This document shows, in pieces, positions 23,473-35,321 of a stretch of DNA of 64,000 nt. The translations under genes and the position numbers were made by a program. Origin of the DNA: Daucus carota subsp. sativus (Eukaryota > Streptophyta > Magnoliopsida > Apiales > Apiaceae); NCBI RefSeq assembly GCF_001625215.2, contig NC_030384.2:38288390-38352389 (forward strand), in the 5' to 3' direction. The notes below the pieces were generated by a model. It was given only the letters and a program-made list of their open reading frames with translations. It was not told the origin of the DNA and searched no databases. The stretch's first letter is position 1; each line of letters opens with the position of its first letter.

Positions 23473-24868
23473 AGACGAAACCTGAAAAATTGCATGGAAG
23501 AATGCATGTCCAACAATGCACAATTACACGAGGCTTACAGTACAACTTACAAGCCGGCCCGATAAGCAAATAGTCTTTTTTAATTTAGGTATACTAGTCT
23601 CTTTTTCTTTTCTTTCTCTGCATATGTATATAATTTTGTGAATACCATGTGTTGATAAAAAATAAAAAAAATTAACCAAGTATTGAAGATGGGTTTGGTA
23701 AAAGCGATATATAATAATGGTCCGTGCCTAACATAGAAGTACTAGAAGCAAAATCATACGAAGAAAGACAGTCTGCTGCTTTTTCCCGTAAATAAATTAT
23801 ATTATTACTATAATAATAATAATTTTGTGGGGGTGGCATTGCGGAAGCGCCGGATCCATTGAATTCAATGATATTGACAGTAATGCATAAATTATACGAG
23901 TATGAAGTGTGTGCAAGAAAGAAAGACAAACAGAATTAGACAATCTGATATTTAAAAACAGTTAAACAGTGTAGAAAATGTTGAAATATTGTGGTTTGAA
24001 TGCTATATTGTCTGCCACTAGAAGGTATGATTTCCACTTATATAAATATTTATATAAATATACAGAAGTGGTGATTATGGTGATGTCCAAGTAGTTATTG
24101 TAGCACAATCTGCTGACCTCTACCCCCATTTTATATCTTCTCGAAGGTGAAATGAGGAAGCCCAGAGTAAGGGATAATATGGTTTACTTCGTTAAAAAAA
24201 AAATCAGATAATTTGGTTTACTTAATAACATGTTTATTCTGGAAAAAAAAATAACATGTTTATTATTTATAAATAATAAATTATTTATAAGGATAAAGTG
24301 ATTCTGATTTATGTGTTTGGATAATTTATTTTGGTACATACATTTAACGGGTATAAAAATTAGATGGCATAACTCCTTTGCTCGATACACGGTCAGTGGC
24401 GAAGGCACGTTGTGCCCTCCGGATCAGATGCCCCCTGAATTTTTAAAAAACAATATTTTTCATATAAAATTCATATGTGTAATATTAAAAATATACAATT
24501 ATAATTCTCATGTGCCTCCTAATTTCAAGATTTGATATCATAATTTTATTGTTGTTAATATTTTTTTCTTATATTTTTCTCATGAAAATTGAAAGGTAAA
24601 ATGAGGACTTGTCGTAAGGTTCATTTGCTCATTAGAGTTTTAAAAAATTAATGTGTCCCGTCCATCCCTAATCCACCACTATATACGGTTGTACATTTCA
24701 TCAAATTTCAGAGGATCAAATCTGAAATATATAATTTTGAGCTTTTCAAAAGTTCAATAGTCCATAGAAAATCATATTTTTTGTGCTGTGTAACAAACTT
24801 GATCATAAGACAAGGAAGATCATACCTGATTTCATCCCCTCCAAGGTTGGTCCTAGTGACAAGATTAT
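23473..24868. other. Intergenic, AT-rich, degraded repeats
   Basis: No gene seen. The stretch 24390-24690 (CAGTGGCGAAGGCACG to CCATCCCTAATCCACCACTA) looks like remnants of a larger transposon, since 'CAGTGGCGGA'-like words are common at plant transposon edges, but no boundaries could be set. AATAACATGTTTATT is duplicated around 24226-24264. Confidence 0.35.
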
Positions 24869-25095
24869 GGGCCTGTTTGGTTCATAGAAGCAGAAGCTGT
24901 TTCTGGCTTCTGCTTCTCTTGACCCGTTTGTGTAAAGAAGTAAAAGCACTTTTAAGAAGCTGAGAATGCTAGCTTCTCTCTCACAGCTTCTGCTTCTTTT
25001 CCAAACACTTTATTAACTTTTTTACTTCTCACTTCCACTCTACTTCTTTACTTTAAGTATGGAAGCACTTTTTTTAAGTTTGGCCAAACGGCCCC
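24869..25095. mobile_element. hAT-like MITE (GGGCCTGTTTGG ends)
   Basis: Begins GGGCCTGTTTGG and ends CCAAACGGCCCC, imperfect inverted ends, with internal arms AGCAGAAGCTGTTTCTGGCT and CACAGCTTCTGCTTCTTTT. Length of 227 bp and end sequence are typical of plant non-autonomous hAT-like elements. The target duplication is not clear. Confidence 0.7.
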
Positions 25096-25515
25096 TATAT
25101 GTCGCGTTATATATCCTCCATCTGGGAATACAATTTGTCCCACAAAACCACAGCTTCAATTGAACTGATAAATGGAACTCCTCCATCTTTTATCTGCACT
25201 AAGCAGATTTAAAAAAACACCGATCCGTTGTTTTCATAATTGATCTCTTCGTAAAATGGTTCACCATTATTTTTTGACGGGTATAAAAAAAATTACATTT
25301 AACGGGTATAAAACTTTATCAGATGAATTTTTTGTCTATCATGTTACCGTTACTCTATAATAAATAGCCTGTAACCTTAAGGTTTCAAAAAAAAAAATAG
25401 CCTGTAACCTTAAAGAAAAACATCGCTTAAAGCGCTTGAGATAGATGTCCCAGTTAACTGAAAAAGCCCGACTTATTTTAATGGTTTGATCACCTACCAA
25501 ACTAATGGTTTGATC

Positions 25516-25920
25516 CGGAAATATTCGATTGAGAATTTTTGAAATCCATTAAAATCTCGAGTTATTCAATCGAGCTCTCAAATTAAGTTACAAAATATGG
25601 TGGTATTCAATTGAGATTTTAAATTATACTTTAAAATTCGATGGTATTCAATTGAGATTCTTTAAAATCAATTAAAATCTGATGGTATTCAAATGTTCAT
25701 GGATTTTTTTGAATTTCATAAAATGATGGATTTTGTTGCATTCTTCAGTGTATTTTAAGTTTTTTGAAATCCCACCAAAATCAATGGAATTTTGAAGCAT
25801 TGTGCGTAAATCCTATCAACTCTGCAACATTTTATCAAGAATCCGCACAAAATCAAAATCACATACAATCCATTAAAATTCATAGACTTAAAACAATAGA
25901 TTAAAATCCTAATCGGACGT
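25516..25920. mobile_element. MITE, family A copy 1 (ATTCGATTGAGA ends)
   Basis: About 405 bp starting ATATTCGATTGAGAATTTT and ending TTAAAATCCTAATCGGACGT, imperfect inverted ends. The body (CACATACAATCCATTAAAAT, ATCAACTCTGCAACATTTTA) is shared, in the same orientation, with the copy at 36112-36530. No coding capacity. Confidence 0.7.
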
Positions 25921-26608
25921 AAATCTGAAATGTCTTATAAGCAGATTTTAAATTTTGTACTGGTCGCAATTTTAATTGATCAAATTTGGACCTATTTAAG
26001 TTTCAAAGCGGAAAAAAAATTGGACCTGTTTTTGAGAAATGTGAAACAACTTTTATACAGTAAGTTCGAAAGACCGTTCCGGCCCGTCATATCATCTGAC
26101 TCATTTATATGGGCTTATGATATACGTAGCACTTTGTAATCCTACTCCAGCCCGCCAAATGAAAACCCAATTATATATTCCATGTTTATTATCAACTGCA
26201 AAATAAAACGGTTGATTAAAAAATTCACCAACAATTTCCCGGTCGAATATATAAACCTCTGCATCCAAATTAACTACCCGCAATGAAATAAAGAAACTCC
26301 ATGTTGTGCTTTAAATCAATATTGTTTATTAGAGCTCTCATTGTTTCTATGCCTACAAGCTGTTTGTTAAAATGCCTCCGAGAACTCGTTTACTTTTTTT
26401 TATATTACTGAACTTGGTAGCCTGCATTTTAATTTTGTAGACTTTTAATGGTTTTTGACAAGCCCTTTTTTTTTAAAAGTTTTGATTTGGGTGTGCCTAT
26501 TTTGGCTTTGCAGTTGTCGGGTTTTTGTGATATTATTCAAGGTGGATGGTGAATTTGTTGATGAGAATGAGAGTGAATGAAGATTTCGATTTGTGATTTG
26601 TGAAGAAA
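25921..26608. other. Intergenic, promoter side of nMAT gene
   Basis: No gene seen. The region presumably holds the promoter and leader of the nMAT gene; an ATG at 26350 (MPTSCLLKCL, then a stop after ten more residues) could alternatively belong to a leader exon. Confidence 0.35.
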
Positions 26609-29343
26609 ATGCAGTTTTCAGGTTTTGAAATTGCTTTCAGGCGATACCTGACAAAGTTTCAGGTGGTGGAAGCCTTGAGTGTTGCTTGTGTCGATTCTTC
26701 AGCTGTTGGTGTGGGTATGTTCTTTTGACAGCATACTTGATTACCACTTACCGCGTATTCTAAAACTTGTGAGGAATATATATAATCATATGATGTTTGG
26801 TATAATTTTCCGGCACTAAATTTTTTTTCCGAGAGGAACTTGAAAAACCCTGCTGGGGTGAAATAATAAAAAAATCTGATAAATTTCAAAGTTCAGTTAC
26901 GGCTGGAGCATCGCCAGCACCCCCTGGTTTTGCCATTGTTCATGCTTGTGTAGCATGACACTGTTGATTTATTTAGGCAGGAAATGTTGTATTTAATTAC
27001 TTTGTCAACCACTATTCATTATTTGGTGCAGGGAAGCTGGTAAGTAAACTTGTATGCCGTTCACTTCATTCAAATGTAGCAGCCATTAACGACGACAATG
27101 AAAGTGTGGCAAGTAAAAGTGCTTTGGCGAAGAACCTAGCCTATTTACTTGCGGAATCGTCTAATCGCAATGAAAGAAAACCCAAAACTAGGATGGAGAT
27201 GAAGAGACACTTTGAACTTTGTATTAAGAGAAGGGTGAAGGAACAATATGTTGATGGAAAATATCATAATCTTATGGTAAATGTAATTGCCAATCCAAAA
27301 ACTCTGTTTGATGCTTACAATAGTATAAGGGTCAGCTCAAATGTAGATTTAGAACTAGAATGCGATACAATCCCCTTTAAAGAAATGGCAGAAGAGCTTT
27401 CTCGTGGAAAATTTGATGTAGGTGCTAATACATTCTCTATCTCGACGAGGGGACCCGATAAAGAAGTGCTTGTCCTTCCAAATCTTAAGTTGAAGGTTGT
27501 TCAAGAAGCCATTAGAATAGCTTTGGAAGTTGTTTTCAAGCCTTACTTCTCTAAGACTTCACATGGTTGTCGAAGTGGAAGGGGTCACTTGTCAGCCTTA
27601 AAGTACATCCGTAAAGAAGTCTCTAATCCTGATTGGTGGTTCACCTTGCTTGTACACAAACATTTTGATGTGTGCATACTGTCTAAACTCATCACAACTA
27701 TGGAAACGAAAATTGAAGACTCTACTCTATATGCTATCATCAGAAGCATGTTTGACGCTCATGTCCTCAATTTGAATTTTGGGGGTTTCCCAAAGGGCCA
27801 TGGTCTTCCGCAGGAAGGGTTATTGTCCCCAATATTAATGAATATATATCTTGATCTTTTTGACTCTGAAGTTTACAGATTGTCAATGAGATATGAGTCC
27901 TTTTGTGCAGGCACTCATTGTGACCAGCATAGGTCAGACTCGAAATTGAGAAGCTGGTTTAGGAGACAGATAGAGGATAACAGTACCCAGTCTGCTGAGT
28001 CAAAATCAAATATGCGGATACATTGTTGTCGCGTCATGGATGAGATATTTATAGCTATTTCTGGTCCGAAAGAAGCTGCCAGTGCTTTCATGTTTGAAAT
28101 TAAAAGCTTCCTGCATAATTCACTCCACATGGATGTTAATAATAATTGTATGGATGTATATCCTTGTAATGGTACAAGAGGTGTTCAATTTCTTGGTACT
28201 ATGGTGAAAAGAAGTATGAAGGAGAGTCCTGCAATAAGAACGGTTCATAAGTTAAGGGACAAGGTTAGGCTATTTGCTTTACAGAAAGAAGAGTCTTGGG
28301 ATTCCGGCACGGTCAGGATTGGGAAAAAATGGGTGGCTCATGGATTGAAAAAAGTCAAAGAATCGGAGATTAAACATCTAGCTGATCCTTGCTCTGTGTT
28401 AAACCAAATTTCACACTTTCGTAAAGCTGGGATGGAAACTGATCACTGGTACAAGGTCTTGCTGAAGATTTGGATGCAGGATGTGAATGCTAAATCTGAA
28501 GTTAGTGTAGAATCTGTATTGTCAAAATATATTGCTGAACCAGCTCTTCCTCGAGAACTAGTAGACTCTTTCAATGCATTCCAGAAGCAGGCAGAAAAGT
28601 ATATAACTTCTGAAACAGCAGCAACTGCTGCCCTCTTGCCGGAATCAGTTTCTGTTGAATCTGTTTTTATGACGAAGATATATTCTCCAGTAAATCTCAT
28701 AAAGAAGCGTCTTGTAAGATATGGTTTGATAAATTCTAATGGGCATGCTCGTACATGTCATGCACTCATTTTACAAGATAATGAGCAGATTATTGACTGG
28801 TTTTGTGGCTTAGCTTCTCGATGGGATAGATGGTTTAGTGAGTGTGATAATTTCAGTAAAGTCAAATTGATAGTTTCGGATCTTGTAAGGAAGTCATGCA
28901 TTCGAACACTGGCCGCAAAGTATAGAATACACGAAAGTCAGATAGAGAAACAATTTGATTCAGAACTTAGCAGACTTCCATCAACCGAAGAAATAGGTAA
29001 TGATATATTAAATGGATCATCTGAAGCGCAGCAACCCAATTACGACGAGGCACTAATGTATGGTATATCTTATGGTGGCTTGTGTGTACTATCTTTAACA
29101 AGAATGGTGAGTCAATCACGGACTTGCTGCTGTTTTGTTATGGGTTGCACAGCTGCTGCACCATGTGTTTACTCTCTTCATATAATGGAACGGCAAAAGT
29201 TTCCAGGCTGGAAAACAGGGTTTGCAACATGCATCCATCCCAGCTTAAACAGAAGGCGAATTGGGTTGTGTAAGCAGCACGTGAGGGATTTGTATCTTGG
29301 TCATATTTCTCTCAGTTCTATTGACTTTGGTGCTTGGAGATGA
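26609..29343 (+). CDS. nMAT3: Nuclear-encoded group II intron maturase (nMAT3/nMAT4 type)
   Basis: The main exon 27032-29343 is open for 770 codons. It begins at the acceptor GGTGCAG, because no ATG opens the frame there (an apparent start at 27106 is GTG). A possible first exon, 26609-26714 (donor G|GTATGT), fits by phase and would give 805 residues, but it is weakly supported. Domains: reverse transcriptase-like (GFPKGHGLPQEGLLSPILMN at 27781-27840 is RT motif 4), domain X (RWDRWFSECDNFSKVKLIVS, SCIRTLAAKYRI), and a Cys-rich endonuclease-like tail ending RRRIGLCKQHVRDLYLG and FGAWR. The catalytic YADD is replaced by V-M-D-E (28033-28044), so RT activity is probably lost. Such proteins act in mitochondria, splicing group II introns. 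nMAT3 is favoured over nMAT4 from memory only. Confidence 0.85.
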
Positions 29344-32260
29344 GCTGCAGAGTACTCTATATTTAAAACTTTTTTGCACACAGAGGGAAGTATGAGGTAT
29401 GTAAGTATGCAAGTTCTGAAAATTAGAATTATTTGCTCGACTCCATGGCTTCTCGTCTTTCGACAGAGTTTCGTTATATTTATAGAAGTTAGTGTTATGA
29501 TCTCTACTAGTCCCCCAACATATAACCTTTAGATGTCTTCTATAGTATATATACCAGACACGCCTTCAGGTGATCACACTATTACCAATTAAGTACGATC
29601 AGTGACAGCAGCAAATGTTATAAACTATTTCACTCAAACCATATTAGGAGCTAAAGTGCTAAACTATATCTTTGTACTCAAAAATATGTACTCACAACAT
29701 TTTGTGCAAATAATTGATTAAAATTTACAAAATATCTATACTTTGATCGATATGAGCATTAACTTTGTTGCCTTCATCAAGTGCACTTAGGACTTAGGTT
29801 ATTATGCATAGTTTTTGTGCTTAGTATTGTAGTAGCAATAGTGCCAGTTTGCTTGGTAGCTGCATGCATGGGGAAATCACATCCATAGCTTTGTGTGAAC
29901 CTTAGGGTTGATAATGGTTTCCTCATCATAAAGTGCCCAGAAAATAAACTTTTTAATTTGTTATATTTTTAGTATTACAGCAATTGAGTAGTGAGTATTT
30001 AATCCAGGACCGTCGGTGAAAAGGGGAAAATGAACCTTACCACTACTAGGCTATCAGCCGGTCCTTTTCTTGTTATATATTTTACTTGCATTAAAGGAAT
30101 TAATGTGATATGGTGGTCTGTCAAAAGATATCCCATGTTGGATATTTTAATGCTTAATTTATCCAAATTATTAGATAATAATTACAAAAGCGATATAATA
30201 CCCAAACTTATTTTTAACACAAGTTGAACCAAATAATTGAATATCAGAGTATATGAAGAGATATTCCCCCTGGCTTTTAATCTTGCAGGGACCAATCAAG
30301 TCAACCACAATGTGAAAAACTTATTGAGTATTGTTATTAATATTGCAATTATAAAAACACAAAATGCCAAGTTTAGACAGGACATTACTAATTAATCTAT
30401 TTATCTGTACTTCCCTGTTTTCCCACTCTTCTGAATTTTCTATACTTGAGATATAGTTTGTTAGCTCACTTCTCACTTGAATCTATCTGTCTGTATTGAT
30501 GTTATACAGGAACAGCCTTTCTCCCATATGGAAGTTTGGCTTAACGTGGATTAAAGAAAAGGTTAGATCTAATTATTACTTGTCTTAATTTTATACTATA
30601 TAACAATCAAGGGTTATGACTACAATACATCCTGATCCTTTATTTTTCATCTTTCCAAAATCACATGAGGTTATATAGAATGTAATTAAGTACATCATGA
30701 ACTTGTACATATCTTTGTTATGAACTTGTACATATCTTTGTTGATGTAGGAGTTTTATGCACCAGTAATTGGGTGGAAAATTTAGGATCTTCACTTAAAA
30801 TCTTGTACCATAGAATTGCTCTATGATGTTTATCTTTGATACACTAGTTGATTGACTTTTGCTATACTTTCACCATACTTGCTTTATATACTAAAATTAG
30901 ATTTTACTTTTACTTTCGCAAAAATGGAACAAAATATTTCTTAGAAATTGATTGGATTGAATCTTGATAAATACTTCTAAGTTCTATCTATACAAACTAT
31001 TTATCATTCATCATCAGCTAATTTTCGAAAATTAAAAAAGATTTTTTTTATATAAACCTTGACTTTTAGTTATTGTGACTAAGAAATGATTTTAGCCTTG
31101 ACTAACCTCCAAAAAGTAACATTTTTTTTTATTTATATGAACCTTACTTTTAGTTAAAATCAGTAAAAATGATTTTGGTCCGACTGATCTCGAAACTGAG
31201 CAGGTTTTTTAGCCTCTACTGATTCGGAAACTTGGTTCCGCCACTGCTTCGGTGTGTGTAACAAACAGGTAAGACATCGACCTGCATATTGTATAAGATG
31301 ACTATTTAGGCTCAAGTCACTCAACCATCAAAGTGAAAAGAAAAGGAATATTGGAAAAAATTGATGTCACGGGTTGAAGTTTTGTTTTGATTAACCTGAT
31401 AAAAATGTATGGATGGCATTGGGCGTATCAATGGGAGAAACCAAACAGTAGTGGGACCTGGAACAAGGCACAGAGCAATATAAGCAAGTTCACGGGTGTC
31501 ACAAACACTATATAAATATAGTCACAAACAAAACTTCTCAATCAACCTGTGAATACTACTTGTTAGAAATTCAAACTTTTCAGTTTCTAGTCTGCCTCTA
31601 CAGGAAATCTCTCTCTGCTATTCTCATCCACAATTTAGATTCATCGCATCACATTCAGCATTCGTATTTCACTCTTTTCCAGTTTTACTGTGACTACGCG
31701 AGACTCTGATGCTGTTACTCCGAGATCGTTTCAAAATACATGTCCACTTTTGATCGTATCAATAGTTGTGAACCAAATGTGAGGCCTAGGTTAATAACAA
31801 CCAATAATATTGTTATGTGCTAGTTAGCTAGTATGTGGACCATTGATGGTTTAACAGTAACTAGCTATCTTCATTTGTAGTTTTAATTTTGTAGCATTCT
31901 GTCTAGTCTTCATGTGATCAGCCAAGTCACATCTCTGAATAAAGAGTAATATAAATTCTATTTACCAACTAATCTAGTTTCAACCACATATAAATAGGAT
32001 TCTAATTGAAGATGATGGACATGATAATTGGAGTGTAACAAAAGTCAGTGATGAGGAATGATTGTATAAACAAAGCAATGCATGGGATTATTCAAACCTA
32101 AAACAACAAATTCTTGTACTTCTTGAGCTGCTCTTACAGCCACTAGTTTAAGATAAATATATGGGTAGAGCCCGTGAAGTTCACTGTGTGCTTAGGAATT
32201 TAGGATCTTTTTCACTTTATCAACTGTTCAAGACAAATTAAGACGTTATCTTCTTGTCGA
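29344..32260. other. Intergenic between nMAT and ABCG genes
   Basis: Nearly 3 kb without a gene. Visible items: a 23-bp tandem repeat at 30697-30742, and at 31030-31250 a degenerate doubled unit (ACCTTGACTTTTAGTTATTG and ACCTTACTTTTAGTTAAAAT) ending TTGGTTCCGCCACTGCTTC, which looks like an old transposon edge. Nothing else is recognisable. Confidence 0.4.
30697..30742. repeat. 23-bp tandem duplication
   Basis: ATGAACTTGTACATATCTTT plus GTT occurs twice in perfect direct tandem, at 30697 and 30720. Confidence 0.9.
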
Positions 32261-32412
32261 CAGTTCGGCTGAATTTTAAATATCAATCACTTCCGTCGAA
32301 AAATTTTCATGCATGCTCAGCTAAATTTTAAATATCGATGACTTTCGTCGAGAAATTTAGTTCAGCTAAATATTAAATATCGATGGCTTCGGTTAAGATA
32401 TTTACATGCATG
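32261..32412. promoter_or_regulatory. Three-copy ~48-bp repeat with RY motifs upstream of ABCG gene
   Basis: Three related units follow one another: TTCGGCTGAATTTTAAATAT, CTCAGCTAAATTTTAAATAT and TTCAGCTAAATATTAAATAT, each followed by CRATSRCTTYSGT-like and AAATTT-like sequence. The first and third units end in the palindrome CATGCATG (32308-32315 and 32405-32412), the RY element bound by B3 factors of the ABI3/FUS3/LEC2 type. The array lies about 400-540 bp above the ABCG start codon. A regulatory role is inference. Confidence 0.5.
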
Positions 32413-32803
32413 ACTCGACGATCGAGCCTACATTATTTGTTACCTGAAAAATCATATAGGTTTATTATATATGGATATTGGGATAGTCTTACATTTGCAG
32501 AGTTTGCATAAATCCCGTGAAATATATAGATACGAATTTCCATGGCCTAGAAAGGAGGGATCTTACTTGGCAAAAACAAAATGTTCGTGAACTCTTTCAC
32601 AACTGGGGGACATAATGGTCACGTTAACATATTATTTTAATCGCATGCAATGGCATTGAATATATATGAGCTACTAGCCATACAAAACTACACAGAGAGA
32701 AACAAACTAGTACTGCTAGTACCCAGCTCAAGAAGCCAAAAAACAAGTGAGAAATATTAATAGATCGAGGTCATTGATTCTTCTTTTCTTCTTCTTCTTT
32801 TCG

Positions 32804-34795
32804 ATGAAGAAATTACAAGGTTGTGATATTGAAGCCATTGGCATCAATTACACGATTCGTAGCCAGAATCGAAACCAGAACCTGAACGAGAACCAGACAC
32901 TTAAAGTGATCACTAGCAAAGAAGGTAAGCATGAGTTGCAAGTTCTTCAACTTGAAGAACAAACATTACCTAAGGGTGGTCATCATGAAAATGCAACAAA
33001 CCCTAGCTTTCGCCATGTCCTCAAAGATGTCACTTGTCGTGCCAAGCCGTGGGAGATCCTCGCCATTGTGGGGCCAAGCGGCGCTGGAAAGTCATCGTTG
33101 CTCGAGATCCTGGCTGGAAAACTGAACCCTCAGAGTGGTTCCATCTTTGTCAATCAGAAGCCTGTTGAGAAAGCAAGGTTCAAGAAGCTATCAGGCTATG
33201 TTACACAGAAGGATATTCTGTTCCCACTCCTCACTGTTGAAGAAACCCTAATGTTCAGTGCAAAACTCCGGTTAAGGCTTCCGGAGTCTGAGCTGAGATC
33301 AAGAGTGAAGTCACTGATCCAAGAGCTAGGGCTGTGCCACGTGGCCGGATCACGCGTTGGGGATGACCGGATCCGAGGGATTTCAGGAGGTGAAAGACGG
33401 CGAGTTTCCATTGGTGTTGAAGTCATACATGATCCAAAAGTACTAATTCTTGATGAACCTACATCAGGCCTGGACAGTAACTCCGCGTTACAAATCATTG
33501 ACATGGTGAAGACCATGGCCGAGACTCGAGGCAGAACCATCGTGCTGAGCATTCATCAGCCAGGTTTTAGAATTGTGAAGCTGTTCAATTCAATTCTGTT
33601 GTTGGCTAATGGATCAGTTTTGCACCATGGCTCGGTGGATCAGCTCGGAGTCCGGTTAAGCATAATGGGACTTCAACTCCCTGTTCAGGTAAACATTCTT
33701 GAATTTGCCATAGAGTCTATTGAAACAATCCAACATCTCCAATCTTCAAGAAGCCAATTAGGAGTTCATCATCAAGAAACAGGTCATGTTATAACTCAAC
33801 ATTTTTCATCCACTCTGCAAACTAAAGTTGGCAAGTGCACTTTACAACAACTATTCCAACAGTCCAGGGTAATGGATGAGGAATTTGTGATGTTTGAGAA
33901 TGTTGGAGTTCCTGATCTTCCTATCGGTTTCGCGAATTCTAGGTTCCAAGAAACCCTAATCCTCACACAAAGATTCTCCAAGAACATTCTCAGAACTAAG
34001 GAGCTTTTTGTTTTCAGAACATTTCAAATGTTAATAGCTGGTGTTTTATTGGGCTCAATCTTTTATGACTTAAAAGATGATCTGGTTGGATCTGAGGAGA
34101 GGCTTGGTTTATTTGCATTTATTCTGACTTTTTTGCTCACAAGCACAATAGAAGCCCTGCCTATCTTCTTGCAAGAAAGAGAAATCCTAATGAAGGAAAC
34201 ATCTTGTGGAAGCTACAGAGTCTCATCCTATGCCATAGCTAATGGACTTGTTTACTTGCCATTTCTGCTAGTCCTTGCAATTCTCTTCACTCTGCCACTG
34301 TACTGGCTCGTCGGGCTAAACCCGAGTTTGATGGCCTTCTGTCACTTCTTGCTACTCATCTGGCTGATCCTCTACACAGCCAACTCAGTTGTAGTCTGTT
34401 TCAGTGCTCTGGTGCCTAATTTCATTGTCGGAAACTCAGTGATCTGCGGTGTGATGGGGTCTTTCTTCCTGTTTTCGGGCTACTTTGTGACGAAGAGTGG
34501 GATGCCTAAGTACTGGGTGTTCATGCATTACATATCTCTGTTCAAGTATCCATTTGAAGGGCTGCTGATAAATGAGTTTTCAGGGGGAGAAGGGAAGTGT
34601 CTGGAGTATATGTTTGGCAAGTGCATGGTGAGAGGCCAAGATTTGCTAAGAGAACAGGGGTATGGAGGGGAAAGTATATGGAAAAATGTGATTATTATGG
34701 TGTGTTTTATTTTGATTTATAGGTTCGTTTCTTATGTGATTCTCAGATGTAGATGCTCTCAGAAGGGTCTCAAACAGACTTCTTGTATGATATGA
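32804..34795 (+). CDS. ABCG half-size transporter (ABCG10-like, WBC subfamily)
   Basis: Intronless gene of 663 residues from the ATG at 32804; the frame is open from 32747, but only by a GTG. ATP-binding domain: Walker A GPSGAGKSS (residues 90-98), Q-loop in VTQKD (about 135), signature ISGGERRR (193-200), Walker B LILDEPTSGLD (214 onward) and H-loop LSIHQPG (His 251). The membrane half follows the reverse ABCG order (NBD then TMD), with about six helices, for example FAFILTFLLTSTIEALPIFL, YLPFLLVLAILFTLPLYWLV and VMGSFFLFSGYFV. VHHGSVDQL and the GLLINEF end fit the ABCG4/8/10 clade; Medicago ABCG10 moves phenylpropanoids across the plasma membrane. The substrate here is unknown. It must dimerise. 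A TATA-like ATATATATGA lies near 32658. Confidence 0.93.
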   Translation: MKKLQGCDIEAIGINYTIRSQNRNQNLNENQTLKVITSKEGKHELQVLQLEEQTLPKGGHHENATNPSFRHVLKDVTCRAKPWEILAIVGPSGAGKSSLLEILAGKLNPQSGSIFVNQKPVEKARFKKLSGYVTQKDILFPLLTVEETLMFSAKLRLRLPESELRSRVKSLIQELGLCHVAGSRVGDDRIRGISGGERRRVSIGVEVIHDPKVLILDEPTSGLDSNSALQIIDMVKTMAETRGRTIVLSIHQPGFRIVKLFNSILLLANGSVLHHGSVDQLGVRLSIMGLQLPVQVNILEFAIESIETIQHLQSSRSQLGVHHQETGHVITQHFSSTLQTKVGKCTLQQLFQQSRVMDEEFVMFENVGVPDLPIGFANSRFQETLILTQRFSKNILRTKELFVFRTFQMLIAGVLLGSIFYDLKDDLVGSEERLGLFAFILTFLLTSTIEALPIFLQEREILMKETSCGSYRVSSYAIANGLVYLPFLLVLAILFTLPLYWLVGLNPSLMAFCHFLLLIWLILYTANSVVVCFSALVPNFIVGNSVICGVMGSFFLFSGYFVTKSGMPKYWVFMHYISLFKYPFEGLLINEFSGGEGKCLEYMFGKCMVRGQDLLREQGYGGESIWKNVIIMVCFILIYRFVSYVILRCRCSQKGLKQTSCMI

Positions 34796-35074
34796 TCAAC
34801 CCTTGTTTTTGATTCTGCAAATTTGTTCAGATAATTGTAATGTAAACTTGGAAATAAAAATATGACTACTTGTTACTGATGAGTGAGTGAAAATGATGAT
34901 TGTGGCATCGAAATGCGAGAAGATGAGCGAGCAACACATGCACACAGTGACAGAAATTAAAAAAAAAGTGATCACGAGTGTACATTGACACAACTGAGAA
35001 ATGCTACCGTGAAGTCGCCAGCTTGTGTCATCTAGTAATTTTCAAGACTCATTATATCAAAATATGCGGCAATG

Positions 35075-35214
35075 GAGCACGGTTGGACGACGTAGTGGTT
35101 AAGAGCTTATTTTTTGTCGTTTCAGGTCCTGGATTCGATCTTAGCTCATTTCGAGAATATCTTGAAACAGATACTCATACGTAAGGCTATAATTCATATT
35201 CTGTTAAAAAAAAT
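35075..35214 (+). mobile_element. tRNA-derived SINE with 14-bp target duplication
   Basis: A 140-bp unit with pol III-like boxes: A-box region GACGTAGTGGTTAAGAG (35089-35105) and B-box-like GGATTCGATCT (35131-35141). It ends in a short A-rich tail (GTTAAAAAAAAT). The flanks are near-identical: AATATGCGGCAATG (35061-35074) and AATATGTGGCAATG (35215-35228), 13 of 14 bases equal, which reads as a target-site duplication from retroposition. Confidence 0.8.
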
Positions 35215-35231
35215 AATATGTGGCAATGTAG

Positions 35232-35321
35232 TGTATTGTATCTGCAAGGCACCTACTTTGTATTGTATCTGCAAGGCACCTACTTTATGCGATTTCTCAA
35301 GGCACCTACTTTATGCGATTC
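35232..35321. repeat. Overlapping 27/26-bp tandem repeats
   Basis: TGTATTGTATCTGCAAGGCA plus CCTACTT occurs at 35232 and 35259 (27-bp period). The next overlapping block, CAAGGCACCTACTTTATGCG plus ATT, occurs at 35272 and 35298 (26-bp period). The arrangement implies two successive slippage or duplication steps just downstream of the SINE. Confidence 0.88.

Noticed and set aside
32747-32803. N-terminal extension of the ABCG protein
   Set aside because: The extension would begin with GTG; the first ATG is at 32804, followed by a normal ABCG N-terminus.
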